Source of the DNA: an uncultured Desulfatitalea sp. | GTDB lineage: Bacteria; Desulfobacterota; Desulfobacteria; Desulfobacterales; Desulfosarcinaceae | DNA length: 64,000 nucleotides | Reading direction: 5' to 3' | Assembly: GCA_937868765.1 (NCBI GenBank) | Contig: CALMNL010000004.1 | Location: forward strand, 1,066,749 to 1,130,748 | Part shown: piece by piece, positions 47,939 to 56,719 of the stretch | Position numbering within the stretch: the first letter of the stretch is position 1 | How the letters are laid out: each line of letters starts with the position of its first letter | The notes under the pieces: generated by a model | What the model saw: the letters and a program-made list of their open reading frames with translations, nothing else | Databases searched by the model: none | What the model was told of the DNA's origin: nothing | Translations under genes and position numbers: made by a program

Positions 47939-48777
47939 CACCCCGCCTTCACCCCCGCGCGGGCATACAACTCATAAAAGTGGTGGGTCGGCCCGTGGCC
48001 CTTGCCGATGGCCAGGGCGTGGCCGATGGCGCCGGTGACGTATTGCTTGGCGCGGCGGACCGCCTCGGTGAAGGGACAGCCGCGGGCCAGCCAGGCGGCG
48101 ATGGCCGACGAAAAGGTGCAGCCGGTGCCGTGGGTATGCCGCGTGGCGATGCGTGCATCGCTCAGTTCGGTGAATTCCGCGCCGTCATACAGGATATCCA
48201 CCGAATGGTCGCCCCCCAGGTGACCGCCCTTGACCACCACCTTGGGCACGCCCATCTGCACGATGCGCCGGGCTGCCGCCCGCATCTGCTCCGCATCCTT
48301 GATCTCGGCGCCCACCAGCAGTTCGGCTTCGGGGACATTGGGCGTGACCACCCGGGCCAGAGGGAATAGCCGTTGGATCAATGCCTGGCGCGCGTCGGGC
48401 TGGAGCAGGGCATAGCCGCTCTTGGAGACCATCACCGGATCGAGCACCACCGGCGGCCGCCGGACCGAACCCAGGGCCGCGGCGATGGTTTCGATGAGCG
48501 CCACGCTGGAGACCATGCCGATCTTCACCGCCTGGATCTCGGTGTCTTCGAAGAGGCAGGTGATCTGATCGTGCACGATCTCAGGGGTCATCTCCTGGAT
48601 GGCATAGACCTTCTGGGTGTTTTGCACGGTCACGGCCGTAATGGCGCTCATGCCGAAAACCCCCAGGGCCTGGAAGGTTTTCAAATCGGCCTGGATGCCG
48701 GCGCCGCCCGAGCTGTCCGATCCGGCGATGGTCAGCGCGATGGGCAGACGCGGCAGGTTTTTCCGTGTGACAGGCAT
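47842..48777 (-). CDS. thiD: Hydroxymethylpyrimidine (phosphate) kinase ThiD
   Basis: ATG 48777 follows GGAGGTGAG and gives 311 residues. ThiD phosphorylates HMP and HMP-P in thiamine synthesis; ALTIAGSDSSGGAGIQAD binds substrate, PVVLDPVMVSKSG and HGTGCTFSSAIAAWLARG form the active site. The C-terminus runs about 35 residues past the normal end, antisense to the transglycosylase gene (97 bp convergent overlap). No TPP riboswitch motif was seen upstream. Confidence 0.95.
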   Translation of the reverse strand: MPVTRKNLPRLPIALTIAGSDSSGGAGIQADLKTFQALGVFGMSAITAVTVQNTQKVYAIQEMTPEIVHDQITCLFEDTEIQAVKIGMVSSVALIETIAAALGSVRRPPVVLDPVMVSKSGYALLQPDARQALIQRLFPLARVVTPNVPEAELLVGAEIKDAEQMRAAARRIVQMGVPKVVVKGGHLGGDHSVDILYDGAEFTELSDARIATRHTHGTGCTFSSAIAAWLARGCPFTEAVRRAKQYVTGAIGHALAIGKGHGPTHHFYELYARAGVKAGCQGLAPARGLSKSKPNRRGFSPITAAEKIEKT

Positions 48778-49098
48778 TTCTTTCTCACCTCCGTTGGAAG
48801 CAAAGCAGATCTTCTCGCACGACTCAGTTCCTATCCTGAAAAACGGTCGTTGCCAATAGGCCTGCGCCATCTGGTTGACACAGGGGCCGACCCGAAGCCC
48901 GCAAAGCAAGAATTGTAAGGGTATCGAGGCGGTTAAGCGCCGCGCCACGGTGGGCGCGTGAATTTTTTTATTACCCGGGCGCAAATTTTTGTACTTTTGG
49001 ATGCACTCATTCTGCACTCGCGAGCCAACCCTCCGTATCTGGAACTATAAAGGATCAAATTTACACCAGATGAAGGCCTCGGCATACACCATGGCGCC
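48778..49098. other. 321 bp thiD/surface-protein divergent spacer, mostly featureless
   Basis: After the thiD ribosome site I see no further gene. An AT-rich stretch near 48962-48995 and a direct repeat TGCACTC-N4-TGCACTC near 49000-49018 lie about 90 bp before the sigma-54 promoter and might bind its activator. The rest shows nothing. Confidence 0.4.
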
Positions 49099-49115
49099 TT
49101 GGCACCCCAATTGCA
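49099..49115 (+). promoter_or_regulatory. Sigma-54 (-24/-12) promoter ahead of the riboswitch
   Basis: TTGGCAC-CCCAA-TTGCA matches the consensus fully, with GG (49101-49102) and GC (49113-49114) ten bases apart. Expected start is about 49126, just before the aptamer. Confidence 0.87.
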
Positions 49116-49144
49116 TCACGTATGCACTGGCTAAGTTCTGTGGA

Positions 49145-49304
49145 ACTTGCTCGATAAAGGCAACCCACGCCGAAAGGCGTGGGGCGCATAGCCACTGGCC
49201 TAATTCTACTCTCTTCAAGAGCAGAGATGGCGGCAGGGCGACCGAAGGCAAGCGGCTGCGACCCTCTGTGGATCCACCGGTTGTCTCAAAATAATTCACG
49301 GAGG
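49145..49304 (+). promoter_or_regulatory. GEMM c-di-GMP-I riboswitch with Shine-Dalgarno sequestering stem
   Basis: The core AAAGGCAACCC (about 49157-49167), a CCCACGCC-GAAA-GGCGTGGG hairpin with GNRA loop, then GCGCATAGCC and GGCCTAA, then GGCGGCAGGGCGACCG reproduce the GEMM-I consensus. Closing stem CTTGC/GCAAG is present. The base equivalent to Vc2 G20 is G, which favours c-di-GMP over cGAMP. Downstream, CCTCTGTGGAT (49263-49273) can pair with ATTCACGGAGG, burying the GGAGG ribosome site (49300-49304). This suggests translational control of the next gene. Confidence 0.9.
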
Positions 49305-49311
49305 TTCGCGC

Positions 49312-51204
49312 ATGAAAGTCCATTTCCGCGAAAGGGGTAGAAGTGTATTCGCAGCAGCACTTCTGGTCGGTGCCATCACCCTGTTTGCTGCGCCGCTGTT
49401 CGCCGCTCAGGTGACGCTCCAGTGGGATCCCAACACGCCCACCCCCCAGGGATACCGCGTTTATCAACGTCTTTCCGGTGCCGCATACAACTACAGCTCA
49501 CCGGCATGGACCGGCACCGCCACCACCTGCACCCTCAATAATCTTCAGGATGGGGCGACTTACTATTTCGTGGCCCGCGCCTATACGGGAACGGATCAAA
49601 GCGGCAACTCCAACGAAGTACAGTTTTCTTCCAGCATAACACCGACCCCGACGCCCACACCGACGCCCCGGCCCACTGCCACGCCGACGCCGACACCCAC
49701 ACCGACGCCCCGGCCCACTGCCACGCCGACGCCCACGCCCACACCGACGCCCCGGCCCACCGCCACGCCGACGCCCACGCCCACACCGACGCCCCGGCCC
49801 ACTGCCACGCCGACGCCGACACCTACACCGACGCCGCCTGTGGACGCCGACGCAGATGGCTACACGGTCAGCCAGGGCGACTGCAATGACACCGTAGCCG
49901 CCATTCACCCCAACGCTGCCGAGGTTTGCGGGGACGGTATCGACCAGAACTGCGACGGCGGCGACCTGGCGTGTGCGGAAGCATCCGAAAGCGTGACAGT
50001 CGTCTTCGGCAATACAGCAGATGCCGATTACCCCGGGACCGCGCAGGATACCTTCATCAATATCAACACCGGCGTGGGGTTCACCAACACCCAGTTGAAC
50101 ACCTACACCTGGCCGCGCAACATGCCGGCCAACGCCGTGCTGATGAAATTCGATCTCTCCCGGATACCGGCCGATGCGCGCATCGAAAGCGCCGTGCTCA
50201 CTCTGTATCAGACCGGCGCCGGCGGCGATGCGACCTATGACGTCTCCGCGCACAAGGTCATCCATCACAATCCCAACCTGCGCAGCGCCACCGGTTACAC
50301 CTACGATGGCGTGAACAACTGGACCGCCAGCACGCTCTGTTACAGAAGTATCCCCCTGGCCCAGTCCGACATCGCGCCGGCCGAATACGTGAACCACCTG
50401 AACACCAGCCCGGGATACAAGAACTGGGACGTCACCGCCATGGTGCGGAATTGGACGGCCGATCCGGCCGCCAATTACGGTCTGATGCTCAACTCCGACG
50501 CCGTCGCCGCTGCCAACAGCCACCGCTTCTTCGCCTCCAGCGAAGCGGCCAACACCGCCCAGCGGCCCACCCTGGAAGTGACCTATTCACGGCCGGTGGT
50601 GAAGACGGAAGTATTCGGCAATGTGCCCGATGCCGAGTACCCCGGCACGTTGCAGGATACCTTCATTAACATCAACACCACCGTGGGCGTCGCCAGCGGT
50701 CAGCTGAACACCTACACCTGGCCTGTCAACCGGCCGGCCAACGCGATACTGATGAAGCTCGATCTCTCCCGCATCCCGGCCGGGGCGCGCATCGAGAGCG
50801 CCGTGCTCACGCTCTATCAAACCGCGGCCGGCGGCGATGCGACCTACGACGTCTCCGTGCACAAAGTAATCCACTACAACCCCAACCTCAGCGCCGCCAC
50901 CGGCTACACTTATGACGGCGTTCACAACTGGACCGCCAGCACGCTCTGCTACAACGGCATCCCCCTGGCCCAGTCGGACGTCGCGCCGGCCGAGGATGTG
51001 AACCGCCTGAACACCAGCCCGGGATATAAAACCTGGGATGTCACCACCATGGTCCAGGAGTGGGTCGACGCCCCGGCCACCAATTTCGGCCTGATGCTCA
51101 ACTCCGACGCCGTGGCCGCCGCCAACAGCCACCGCTTCTTCGCTTCCAGCGAAGCGGCGACGGCCGACCAGCGGCCCTGCCTGGTGGTCACCTATACTTA
51201 TTGA
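49312..51204 (+). CDS. Secreted FN3-like / Pro-Thr-rich / MopE-motif / DNRLRE-domain protein
   Basis: This 630-residue exported protein has a signal peptide (about 1-31, ending AAPLFA) and a fibronectin-III-like domain (about 32-108; [28 protein letters not shown]). A Pro-Thr spacer (about 110-175) follows, then a MopE-type metal-binding motif ([25 protein letters not shown]) and two 203-residue DNRLRE-like beta domains (about 230-630). Such layouts are typical of adhesins or matrix proteins. Control by sigma-54 and a c-di-GMP riboswitch supports a role in attachment or biofilm. No enzyme motif is seen. Confidence 0.92.
   Translation: MKVHFRERGRSVFAAALLVGAITLFAAPLFAAQVTLQWDPNTPTPQGYRVYQRLSGAAYNYSSPAWTGTATTCTLNNLQDGATYYFVARAYTGTDQSGNSNEVQFSSSITPTPTPTPTPRPTATPTPTPTPTPRPTATPTPTPTPTPRPTATPTPTPTPTPRPTATPTPTPTPTPPVDADADGYTVSQGDCNDTVAAIHPNAAEVCGDGIDQNCDGGDLACAEASESVTVVFGNTADADYPGTAQDTFININTGVGFTNTQLNTYTWPRNMPANAVLMKFDLSRIPADARIESAVLTLYQTGAGGDATYDVSAHKVIHHNPNLRSATGYTYDGVNNWTASTLCYRSIPLAQSDIAPAEYVNHLNTSPGYKNWDVTAMVRNWTADPAANYGLMLNSDAVAAANSHRFFASSEAANTAQRPTLEVTYSRPVVKTEVFGNVPDAEYPGTLQDTFININTTVGVASGQLNTYTWPVNRPANAILMKLDLSRIPAGARIESAVLTLYQTAAGGDATYDVSVHKVIHYNPNLSAATGYTYDGVHNWTASTLCYNGIPLAQSDVAPAEDVNRLNTSPGYKTWDVTTMVQEWVDAPATNFGLMLNSDAVAAANSHRFFASSEAATADQRPCLVVTYTY
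49639..49839 (+). repeat. 42 bp tandem repeats coding for a Pro-Thr linker
   Basis: About four copies of a 14-residue unit ([14 protein letters not shown]) plus a partial copy. Units differ only at wobble positions, so copy number may vary between strains. It forms an extended, probably glycosylated, stalk. Confidence 0.92.
50002..51204 (+). repeat. 609 bp duplicated DNRLRE-like domain
   Basis: Copy 1 (about 50002-50590) and copy 2 (50611-51204) share long blocks such as [44 protein letters not shown] and [15 protein letters not shown]. They are near-identical at many places, pointing to recent duplication or gene conversion. Confidence 0.9.
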
Positions 51205-51214
51205 TGATGATCCA

Positions 51215-51242
51215 AAGCGTCGGCAGCCATCTGCCGACGCTT
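51215..51242. terminator. Perfect 12 bp hairpin after the surface-protein gene
   Basis: AAGCGTCGGCAG-CCAT-CTGCCGACGCTT begins 10 bp after the stop. It lacks a T run but is very stable. Confidence 0.65.
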
Positions 51243-51255
51243 CGGCTGACAGCAA

Positions 51256-51289
51256 GAAGACCCCGCGGGATCGCTTCCGCGGGGTCTTC
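51256..51289. terminator. Bidirectional 13 bp hairpin between convergent genes
   Basis: GAAGACCCCGCGG-N8-CCGCGGGGTCTTC lies between the surface-protein gene and prfB, with CGCTTTT following on the plus strand. It probably ends both transcripts. Confidence 0.8.
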
Positions 51290-51304
51290 GCTTTTGATCG
51301 GGAA

Positions 51305-52403
51305 TCAGGCCTTGCCCGCCAGCAGCACGCCTTCGATGAGGGCGTCCAGATTTCCGTCCAGCACGCTGTTGACGTTGCCGACTTCCATGTTGATGCGGTG
51401 ATCCTTGACCAGCTGGTAGGGATGCAGCACGTAGGAGCGGATCTGGCTGCCCCAGGAGATCTCCTCCTTGCTGTCGTGGAGCTGCTGCAGTTCGGCGTCC
51501 TGTTTTTGCTTTTCGGCCTGGTACAACCGCGAGCGCAGGACTTTCATGGCCATATCCTTGTTGCGGTGCTGGGACTTCTCCTGCTGGCACTGCACCACGA
51601 TGCCGGTGGGCAGGTGGGTGATGCGGATGGCACTGGAGGTCTTGTTGACATGCTGACCGCCGGAGCCGCTGGCGCGGAAGGTGTCGATGCGCAGATCTTT
51701 TTCTTCGATCTGGATCACGATATCGTTGTCCACTTCCGGATAGACGAAGACCGATGCGAACGACGTCTGTCGCTTGCCGCTGGCATTGAAGGGCGAGATG
51801 CGCACCAGTCGGTGCACGCCGATCTCCGATTTGAGGTAGCCAAAAGCGTATTCGCCTTTGACCGTGAAAGTGGTGCTCTTGATGCCGGCCTCGTCACCGG
51901 GCTGGATGTCGACGATCTCGGTCTTGAAGCCACGCTGTTCGCACCAGCGCAGGTACATGCGGAACATCATCTCGGCCCAGTCCTGGGCATCGGTGCCGCC
52001 GGCGCCGGCATTGATGGAGACGATGGCATTGTTGGCGTCCTGTTCGCCGTCGAGCATCATGTCCAGGGAAAAAGCGTGCACGCGTTTGGCCAAATCGTCG
52101 GCCTGCCCCTGCACATCGGCCAGGGTCTGTTCGTCTCCCTCTTCCAGGGCCATGGTGACCAGCAGCTCGTTGTCGTCCAGTTCCGATACCAGGGCGCGGT
52201 AAGCATCCAGGCGTGACGTCAGGAAGGTTTGCTCTTTGAGCAGGGGTGTGGCGGCTTCGGGGTTGTCCCAGAATCCGTTTCTGGAGATGATGCTCTCCAG
52301 CTCCTTGAGGCGGTTTTGCTTGGCTTCCAGGTCAAAGACATTCTCCGAGCTGGGTGAGTTTGGCGCGCAGGACTTTCAGTGTTTGCTTGATTTCGACGGA
52401 CAT
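51305..52403 (-). CDS. prfB: Peptide chain release factor 2 with programmed +1 frameshift
   Basis: Translation starts at ATG 52403 (AAGGAGGT upstream) and reads 23 codons (MSVEIKQTLKVL...LGECL) to an in-frame TGA at 52334-52332 within CTT-TGA-C (52337-52331). Slipping +1 gives DLEAKQNRLKEL and continues to 51305, 365 residues in all, the normal RF2 length. GGAG lies just upstream of the slip site as the internal stimulator. The stop-recognition tripeptide SPF (RISPFNASGKRQTSF) and catalytic GGQ (GSGGQHVNKTSSAIR) are present. RF2 thus limits its own synthesis by reading its UGA. Confidence 0.96.
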
Positions 52404-52433
52404 GGCGGCGACCTCCTTGGTTTTTTTGGCGCT

Positions 52434-52461
52434 ATTCTATACCTGGATGAAAACATGTCAA
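52434..52461 (-). promoter_or_regulatory. Sigma-70 promoter of prfB
   Basis: On the minus strand TTGACA (52461-52456), 16 bases, TAGAAT (52439-52434): a perfect -35 and five of six at -10, about 30 bp before the start codon. Confidence 0.75.
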
Positions 52462-52564
52462 GCACGAGGATCGCTCGGCAGCACGGATAGGGGACGGCGG
52501 TAACGGATCCGCTGCTCAAAGCGGCTCCGGTTCCATCCGGCTGCACCCGAGTCTATCGGGGATG

Positions 52565-54142
52565 CTACATGCGGCGGGACGAGGCGACGATGTCATTCAA
52601 GGCATTGGCCAGGCGCATCAGGCTTTCGGCGCTGGCATTGACCTTGGCGCTGTTGGCGGCCACCTCGTCCGCCGCGCTGCTGACGCTGGCGATGCCCCGG
52701 GAAATGTTGTCGGCGGCTTCGCTGTTCTGGCGGACGTGCCCGCTGATGGTCGATATCTCTCCGGAAGACTCGGATACGGAGGATGAGATCGCCTGGGTGG
52801 CGATGGATTGCTCTTCCACCGAGTCGGCGGCCGCAGCCGCGGAGTGGTTGATTTCGGAGGTTCTTTCGGAGATCCGGCCGATTTCGGTGACGGTCTCGGC
52901 AATGGCGGCCTGAATCATGTTGATCTGCTGTTTGATCTGCTGGGTCGCTTCGTCCGTCTGGGCGGAGAGCGCCTTGATCTCATTGGCGACCACCGAGAAG
53001 CCTTTGCCCGCCTCGCCGGCGCGCGCCGCTTCGATGGTGGCGTTCAGCGCCAGCAGCTTGGTCTGCTCGGAAATCTCTTTGATCGTCTCGGTGATCTTGC
53101 CCACGGCCTGGGCCGACTGGCCCAACTCACCCACCTTGCGGGTGGTGTGGCCGGCCTGCTCGACGGCGTCGACGGCAATGGTCTTGGTATTCCGGGTGGT
53201 CTTGGCGATGGTTTGGATGGTTCCCGACAAGGCATCGACGGAGCGCACCACCTGCTCGGTCTGGCCGTTCAAACGCTGCATGGAAGCGGCCATTTCCTTG
53301 GAGTTGTTGTTGAATCCCAGCGCCGCATCCGACACCCGGGCCGACTCCTTGGACATGCCATCGGCGCTATGGGACATCCGGGCGGACACCGCCGACAATT
53401 CCATCGAGGCTTTCTTGAGGGAATCGCTGTTTTTGGCGATCTGCTCGAACACTTGTTCCAGGTCCCGCTTCTGCAGGTTCATGGTTTCGAAGTTCAGGGC
53501 GCCGTCCCAGAACATCTGGTTGTTATCCTTGACCAGAATCAGACAGGCGACGAACAGGATACACAGGAGAATGCTCATGGAGACCGATGCCCGGGTGCCG
53601 TGGAACAGGCCCACTGCGATGATGGGGCCGACCATGAACAGGACGTAGGCCCTGGCCAAGGTGGGTTTGGGCGCCAGTGTGGAGGTGGCGGCGGCTGAAA
53701 TCCCGGTGGTGCTCAGAACGATTAAAAGATAGACCCATTCGGTGTGGTAATAGGTGAAGGCGAGCCCTACGAAGACGCCCCACAGCAACGCCACGGCCAA
53801 GGTGGCAACGGCAAATCGGAACAGCCAGGCGGAAGAGACGAGCACCTCCTCGGAGGGGTAACGGCCGACGAGGACCCGCCATATGCAGCCGGCCAGGATC
53901 AACGCCGCGAACACCATCGCGGTGCCGGGATGTTCGTTGTAAAAGGGGGTAATGAAGATATAGACCATAAAGATGACGAAAATGCTCATCGAGGCCTTGG
54001 AGCGTTGGGCAAGCTCCTGGTGGGTCCTGAGTTTCAGGATATCCTGCAGAACCCTTTCCCGCTCCGATTGGCGAGCGTCTTCCCTCTGACTTGAACTGGT
54101 CGAAGTCACATTGGCGAGCGCCTGTACTGCTTGTGTCTGCAT
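52565..54142 (-). CDS. Methyl-accepting chemotaxis protein with membrane-embedded sensor
   Basis: This 525-residue protein has a charged N-terminal stretch (about 1-50), then six or seven membrane helices (about 50-245) with only short loops and no large periplasmic domain. A cytoplasmic signalling domain (about 255-525) has the MCP hairpin EQTKLLALNATIEAARAGEA and FSVVANEIKALSAQTDEAT. There is no HAMP domain or CheR-docking pentapeptide. The embedded sensor may detect membrane or redox state or a lipophilic signal. It is expressed from a flagellar-type promoter (54221-54247). AAGGAG precedes the ATG. Confidence 0.93.
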   Translation of the reverse strand: MQTQAVQALANVTSTSSSQREDARQSERERVLQDILKLRTHQELAQRSKASMSIFVIFMVYIFITPFYNEHPGTAMVFAALILAGCIWRVLVGRYPSEEVLVSSAWLFRFAVATLAVALLWGVFVGLAFTYYHTEWVYLLIVLSTTGISAAATSTLAPKPTLARAYVLFMVGPIIAVGLFHGTRASVSMSILLCILFVACLILVKDNNQMFWDGALNFETMNLQKRDLEQVFEQIAKNSDSLKKASMELSAVSARMSHSADGMSKESARVSDAALGFNNNSKEMAASMQRLNGQTEQVVRSVDALSGTIQTIAKTTRNTKTIAVDAVEQAGHTTRKVGELGQSAQAVGKITETIKEISEQTKLLALNATIEAARAGEAGKGFSVVANEIKALSAQTDEATQQIKQQINMIQAAIAETVTEIGRISERTSEINHSAAAAADSVEEQSIATQAISSSVSESSGEISTISGHVRQNSEAADNISRGIASVSSAADEVAANSAKVNASAESLMRLANALNDIVASSRRM

Positions 54143-54220
54143 AGCCCTTCGGCTCCTTCAAAAGAGTCCCCATGGTCGCGATGAACTGGTGTGCGGGCAA
54201 AGCTTTGAATGTCAGAGAAA

Positions 54221-54247
54221 GTATCGACTTAAATAACGGAAACTTTA
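54221..54247 (-). promoter_or_regulatory. Sigma-28 (FliA) flagellar promoter of the MCP gene
   Basis: On the minus strand TAAAGTTT (54247-54240), 11 bases, GTCGATAC (54228-54221). The -35 is perfect and the -10 matches GCCGATAA at six of eight bases, with exact spacing. It is about 80 bp before the MCP start. Confidence 0.83.
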
Positions 54248-54287
54248 GAAGTGGGAAGCGGCCTGATTCCTCTTTTTCAACAGCCTG

Positions 54288-55865
54288 TTATAGGGCAGGT
54301 TCGGGCTTGTAGTAAGCGCGGCCGGCGACCACGCACGACACCACCAGCACAAGGCTCAGAATCACCAGCGGCAGGTCGCCCCAGCGGGTATAAAGGGTGC
54401 GGCGCTGCAGCAGGCGGACATCGGCCACCGGAGCGGCATCCTGGTAAAGCGCCGTGGCGTCGAGCACCCGGCCGCAGGGGTCGATGTAACCGCTGATGCC
54501 GGTATTGGCCGCCCGGGCGAGGAAACGGCGGTTTTCCACCGCCCTGAAAACCGCCATGGAGAAGTGCTGGTAAGCGGCGCTGGTGCGGCCGAACCAGGCA
54601 TCGTTGGTGATGTTGACCAGGAGTTGGGCGCCGTTGGCCGCCATGGCCCGCGCCAGGTCGGGAAAGATCGCTTCATAGCAGATCAGCATGCCGATGGGGT
54701 GCTGCCGCCACATCAGGGTGTCCCCTTTGAGCCCGGCCTTGAAGTCCCCCACCTGGGCCACCATCTTGCCTAAAAAGGGCAGCCAGCGCTTGAGGGGCAC
54801 GTATTCGCCGAAAGGCACCAGGTGGACCTTGTCGTACTTGCCGATCACCTGGGCTTGGGGATCAAACAGGTAGGCCCGGTTGTAATAGACGAATTCGCTG
54901 CCGACCTGTTCCGCCGCGGGACAGCCGATGATGAAGTACTTGCCGGCGGCCCGCACCCCTTTCAGAACAATGTCGGTCAGATCGGCATCATGGAACATGT
55001 AAAAAGGGGCGGCCGTTTCCGGCCAGATGATCAAATCGGCCCCCCGGTGGGCGGCTTTCAGGGAAAGATCCACATACTTTTCAGTGGTTTGGCGTTGAAA
55101 GGCCACGTCCCATTTATGGGCCTGGTCGATGTTGCCCTGAATCACCGCCAGGCGCGCCCGCGGCGCAGCGGCCATCTCGGCATCGGTGGCCTGCAGACGA
55201 TAGAACCCGTATCCGGCCACCGCCACCAGCAGCACGCCCAGCAGCAGGCCGGCACGAGCCGCCAGGCCGCGGCTGACCATGCCCTCGCGCCAGGGCAATC
55301 GGCGCCAATGCAACCAGACCAGACAGAGCACCGTGTTGCCGAAAAAGATCAAGGCCGAAAGACCGGTTACGCCGAACAGATCGGCGACCTGGATCAACGG
55401 CAGGTAGGCATGCTGGCTGTAGCCCAGCAACTCCCAGGGAAAGCCGGTGAACAGCCAGGTGCGCAGCCATTCCGTCAGCACCCACACGGCCGGGCCGCCG
55501 ATGAGCAAGTGCCACGGCGCGCGGCATGCCAGACACAGCCCCATGGTGCCGACAGCCCAGAACGCCGCCAGAATGGCGGCCAGCAGCGACAAGGCGCACA
55601 CGGCCTGGGGCATGGGCACATCGCCGTAGACATTCATGGTGTAGGCCGTCCAATAGATCAGACCCAGGTAATGGGCCATGCCGGCCGCAAAGCCGAGGGC
55701 GAATCCGGTGCGGCCGCCGGCCCGGCGCAGCACCACTAAAAGCGGTACCAGGGCGAACCAGGCCACCCAGCCCTGGTTGATTTTGGGAAAGGCCAGACAG
55801 AGCAACAGGCCGCTGAACGCGGCCGACAGCAATTCGTAACGGTGGTTCCGGATATGATGCCACAT
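54288..55865 (-). CDS. lnt: Apolipoprotein N-acyltransferase
   Basis: From ATG 55865 the protein has 525 residues: about seven N-terminal membrane helices (about 10-225) then a nitrilase-fold domain (about 240-500). Catalytic landmarks are IIWPETAAPF (Glu), the Lys in YDKVHLVPFGEYVP and the Cys in GMLICYEAIFPDLAR, with NITNDAWFG following. Lnt adds the third acyl chain to lipoproteins. The ribosome site is distant (AAGGA, about 13 bases), so the exact start is uncertain. Confidence 0.95.
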   Translation of the reverse strand: MWHHIRNHRYELLSAAFSGLLLCLAFPKINQGWVAWFALVPLLVVLRRAGGRTGFALGFAAGMAHYLGLIYWTAYTMNVYGDVPMPQAVCALSLLAAILAAFWAVGTMGLCLACRAPWHLLIGGPAVWVLTEWLRTWLFTGFPWELLGYSQHAYLPLIQVADLFGVTGLSALIFFGNTVLCLVWLHWRRLPWREGMVSRGLAARAGLLLGVLLVAVAGYGFYRLQATDAEMAAAPRARLAVIQGNIDQAHKWDVAFQRQTTEKYVDLSLKAAHRGADLIIWPETAAPFYMFHDADLTDIVLKGVRAAGKYFIIGCPAAEQVGSEFVYYNRAYLFDPQAQVIGKYDKVHLVPFGEYVPLKRWLPFLGKMVAQVGDFKAGLKGDTLMWRQHPIGMLICYEAIFPDLARAMAANGAQLLVNITNDAWFGRTSAAYQHFSMAVFRAVENRRFLARAANTGISGYIDPCGRVLDATALYQDAAPVADVRLLQRRTLYTRWGDLPLVILSLVLVVSCVVAGRAYYKPEPAL

Positions 55866-56105
55866 GGTGTGAAAGAATTCCTTATCGGTCCGCCCCGCGT
55901 CTCGGGGCAGGCAGCCTATATCACATTCGGACCTTTGAAATAAGGAGAATTTGGCCGCCGGCTCCCTGGGATGGCCTTCATCCCTTGCGCCGCCGGGTTT
56001 CGGACTTAGTGTTTCCGCATCGGCAACAGCCGTCAAGCGACACACAGCGTTCGAGTGGCCTCGGCCGGCATCGGCCGGGCCGCTTCCGATAAGGAGGTGA
56101 GTACC
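55866..56105. other. 240 bp divergent lnt/Hsp20 spacer
   Basis: It holds GC-rich short inverted repeats (around CCGGCC..GGCCGG near 56060-56090) and the Hsp20 ribosome site. I could not identify a clear sigma-32 promoter or CIRCE element. Confidence 0.4.
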
Positions 56106-56408
56106 ATGTCAGAGGAAAGACAACGGGTCGCCGCCCAATTTTGCACTTATGTGGATGAAGATACCAACGCCCTCAATCTGGAGATCTCCATCCCCGGGGC
56201 CAAGAAAGAGGATATCCGCCTGCGCATCAACAGCGATGCCTTCCATCTGGTCGCACCCCGTGACGATTATGACTATGTGACCACGTCCGGGTTCTGCTGC
56301 CCGGTAAAGGCCGATGCGGCCACGGCAGCCTACGAGAACGGGCTGCTCAAGGTGAGCGTGCCGTTCAAGGACCCCATGGAGGATGCCTACAACGTCACCA
56401 TCGTATAA
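56106..56408 (+). CDS. Small heat shock protein (Hsp20/alpha-crystallin)
   Basis: ATG 56106 lies behind AAGGAGGTGA and gives 100 residues, shorter than typical Hsp20 (about 140-150). The alpha-crystallin core is recognisable: [20 protein letters not shown] and the closing [14 protein letters not shown] (A-x-x-x-N-G-L). The N-terminal arm is only about 10 residues and the C-terminal IXI tail is reduced to VTIV, so large oligomers may not form. It stands alone with its own terminator. Confidence 0.88.
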   Translation: MSEERQRVAAQFCTYVDEDTNALNLEISIPGAKKEDIRLRINSDAFHLVAPRDDYDYVTTSGFCCPVKADAATAAYENGLLKVSVPFKDPMEDAYNVTIV

Positions 56409-56444
56409 TCCCGGCGCGGCCGAGTGCCGGTTTTCAGCACCCTG

Positions 56445-56478
56445 ACGGGGGAGGCGAACGACGCCTTCCCCGTTTTTT
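56445..56478 (+). terminator. Rho-independent terminator of the Hsp20 gene
   Basis: ACGGGGGAGGC (56445-56455), a 7-base loop and GCCTTCCCCGT (56463-56473), with one G-T wobble, followed by six T. Confidence 0.93.
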
Positions 56479-56719
56479 GTTTTCCGCCGGGCGGGATCGC
56501 TCACGCGACGCTCACATCGGCCGGTCAGGGTGGCTGCCGAAATGGGTCCAACCCCGGGCTTGTGCGGATCGGCCCACTTCGGTTATAGTTCGTGCATGCG
56601 CAACCTCTTGGAACGGCACCATCCTTCGCCAAGATCGCGGCCAAGCCGAAGCCACCCCCGCCTTTCCGTCCATTCCATGCCCAACCCAACCCTTCAGCGA
56701 CAGCGACCCGAGGAGGGCT

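Noticed and set aside
48778-48960. Possible TPP riboswitch ahead of thiD
   Set aside because: The expected CTGAGA core and the 3' GAACCTGATCTGG-type block are not found on the minus strand.
48778-49017. Upstream extension of ThiD to 391 residues
   Set aside because: The extra 80 residues match nothing and precede a strong ribosome site at the proper ThiD start.
54143-54220. Sigma-54 promoter for the chemoreceptor gene
   Set aside because: No TGGCAC-N5-TTGC pattern on the minus strand; the sigma-28 element explains expression better.
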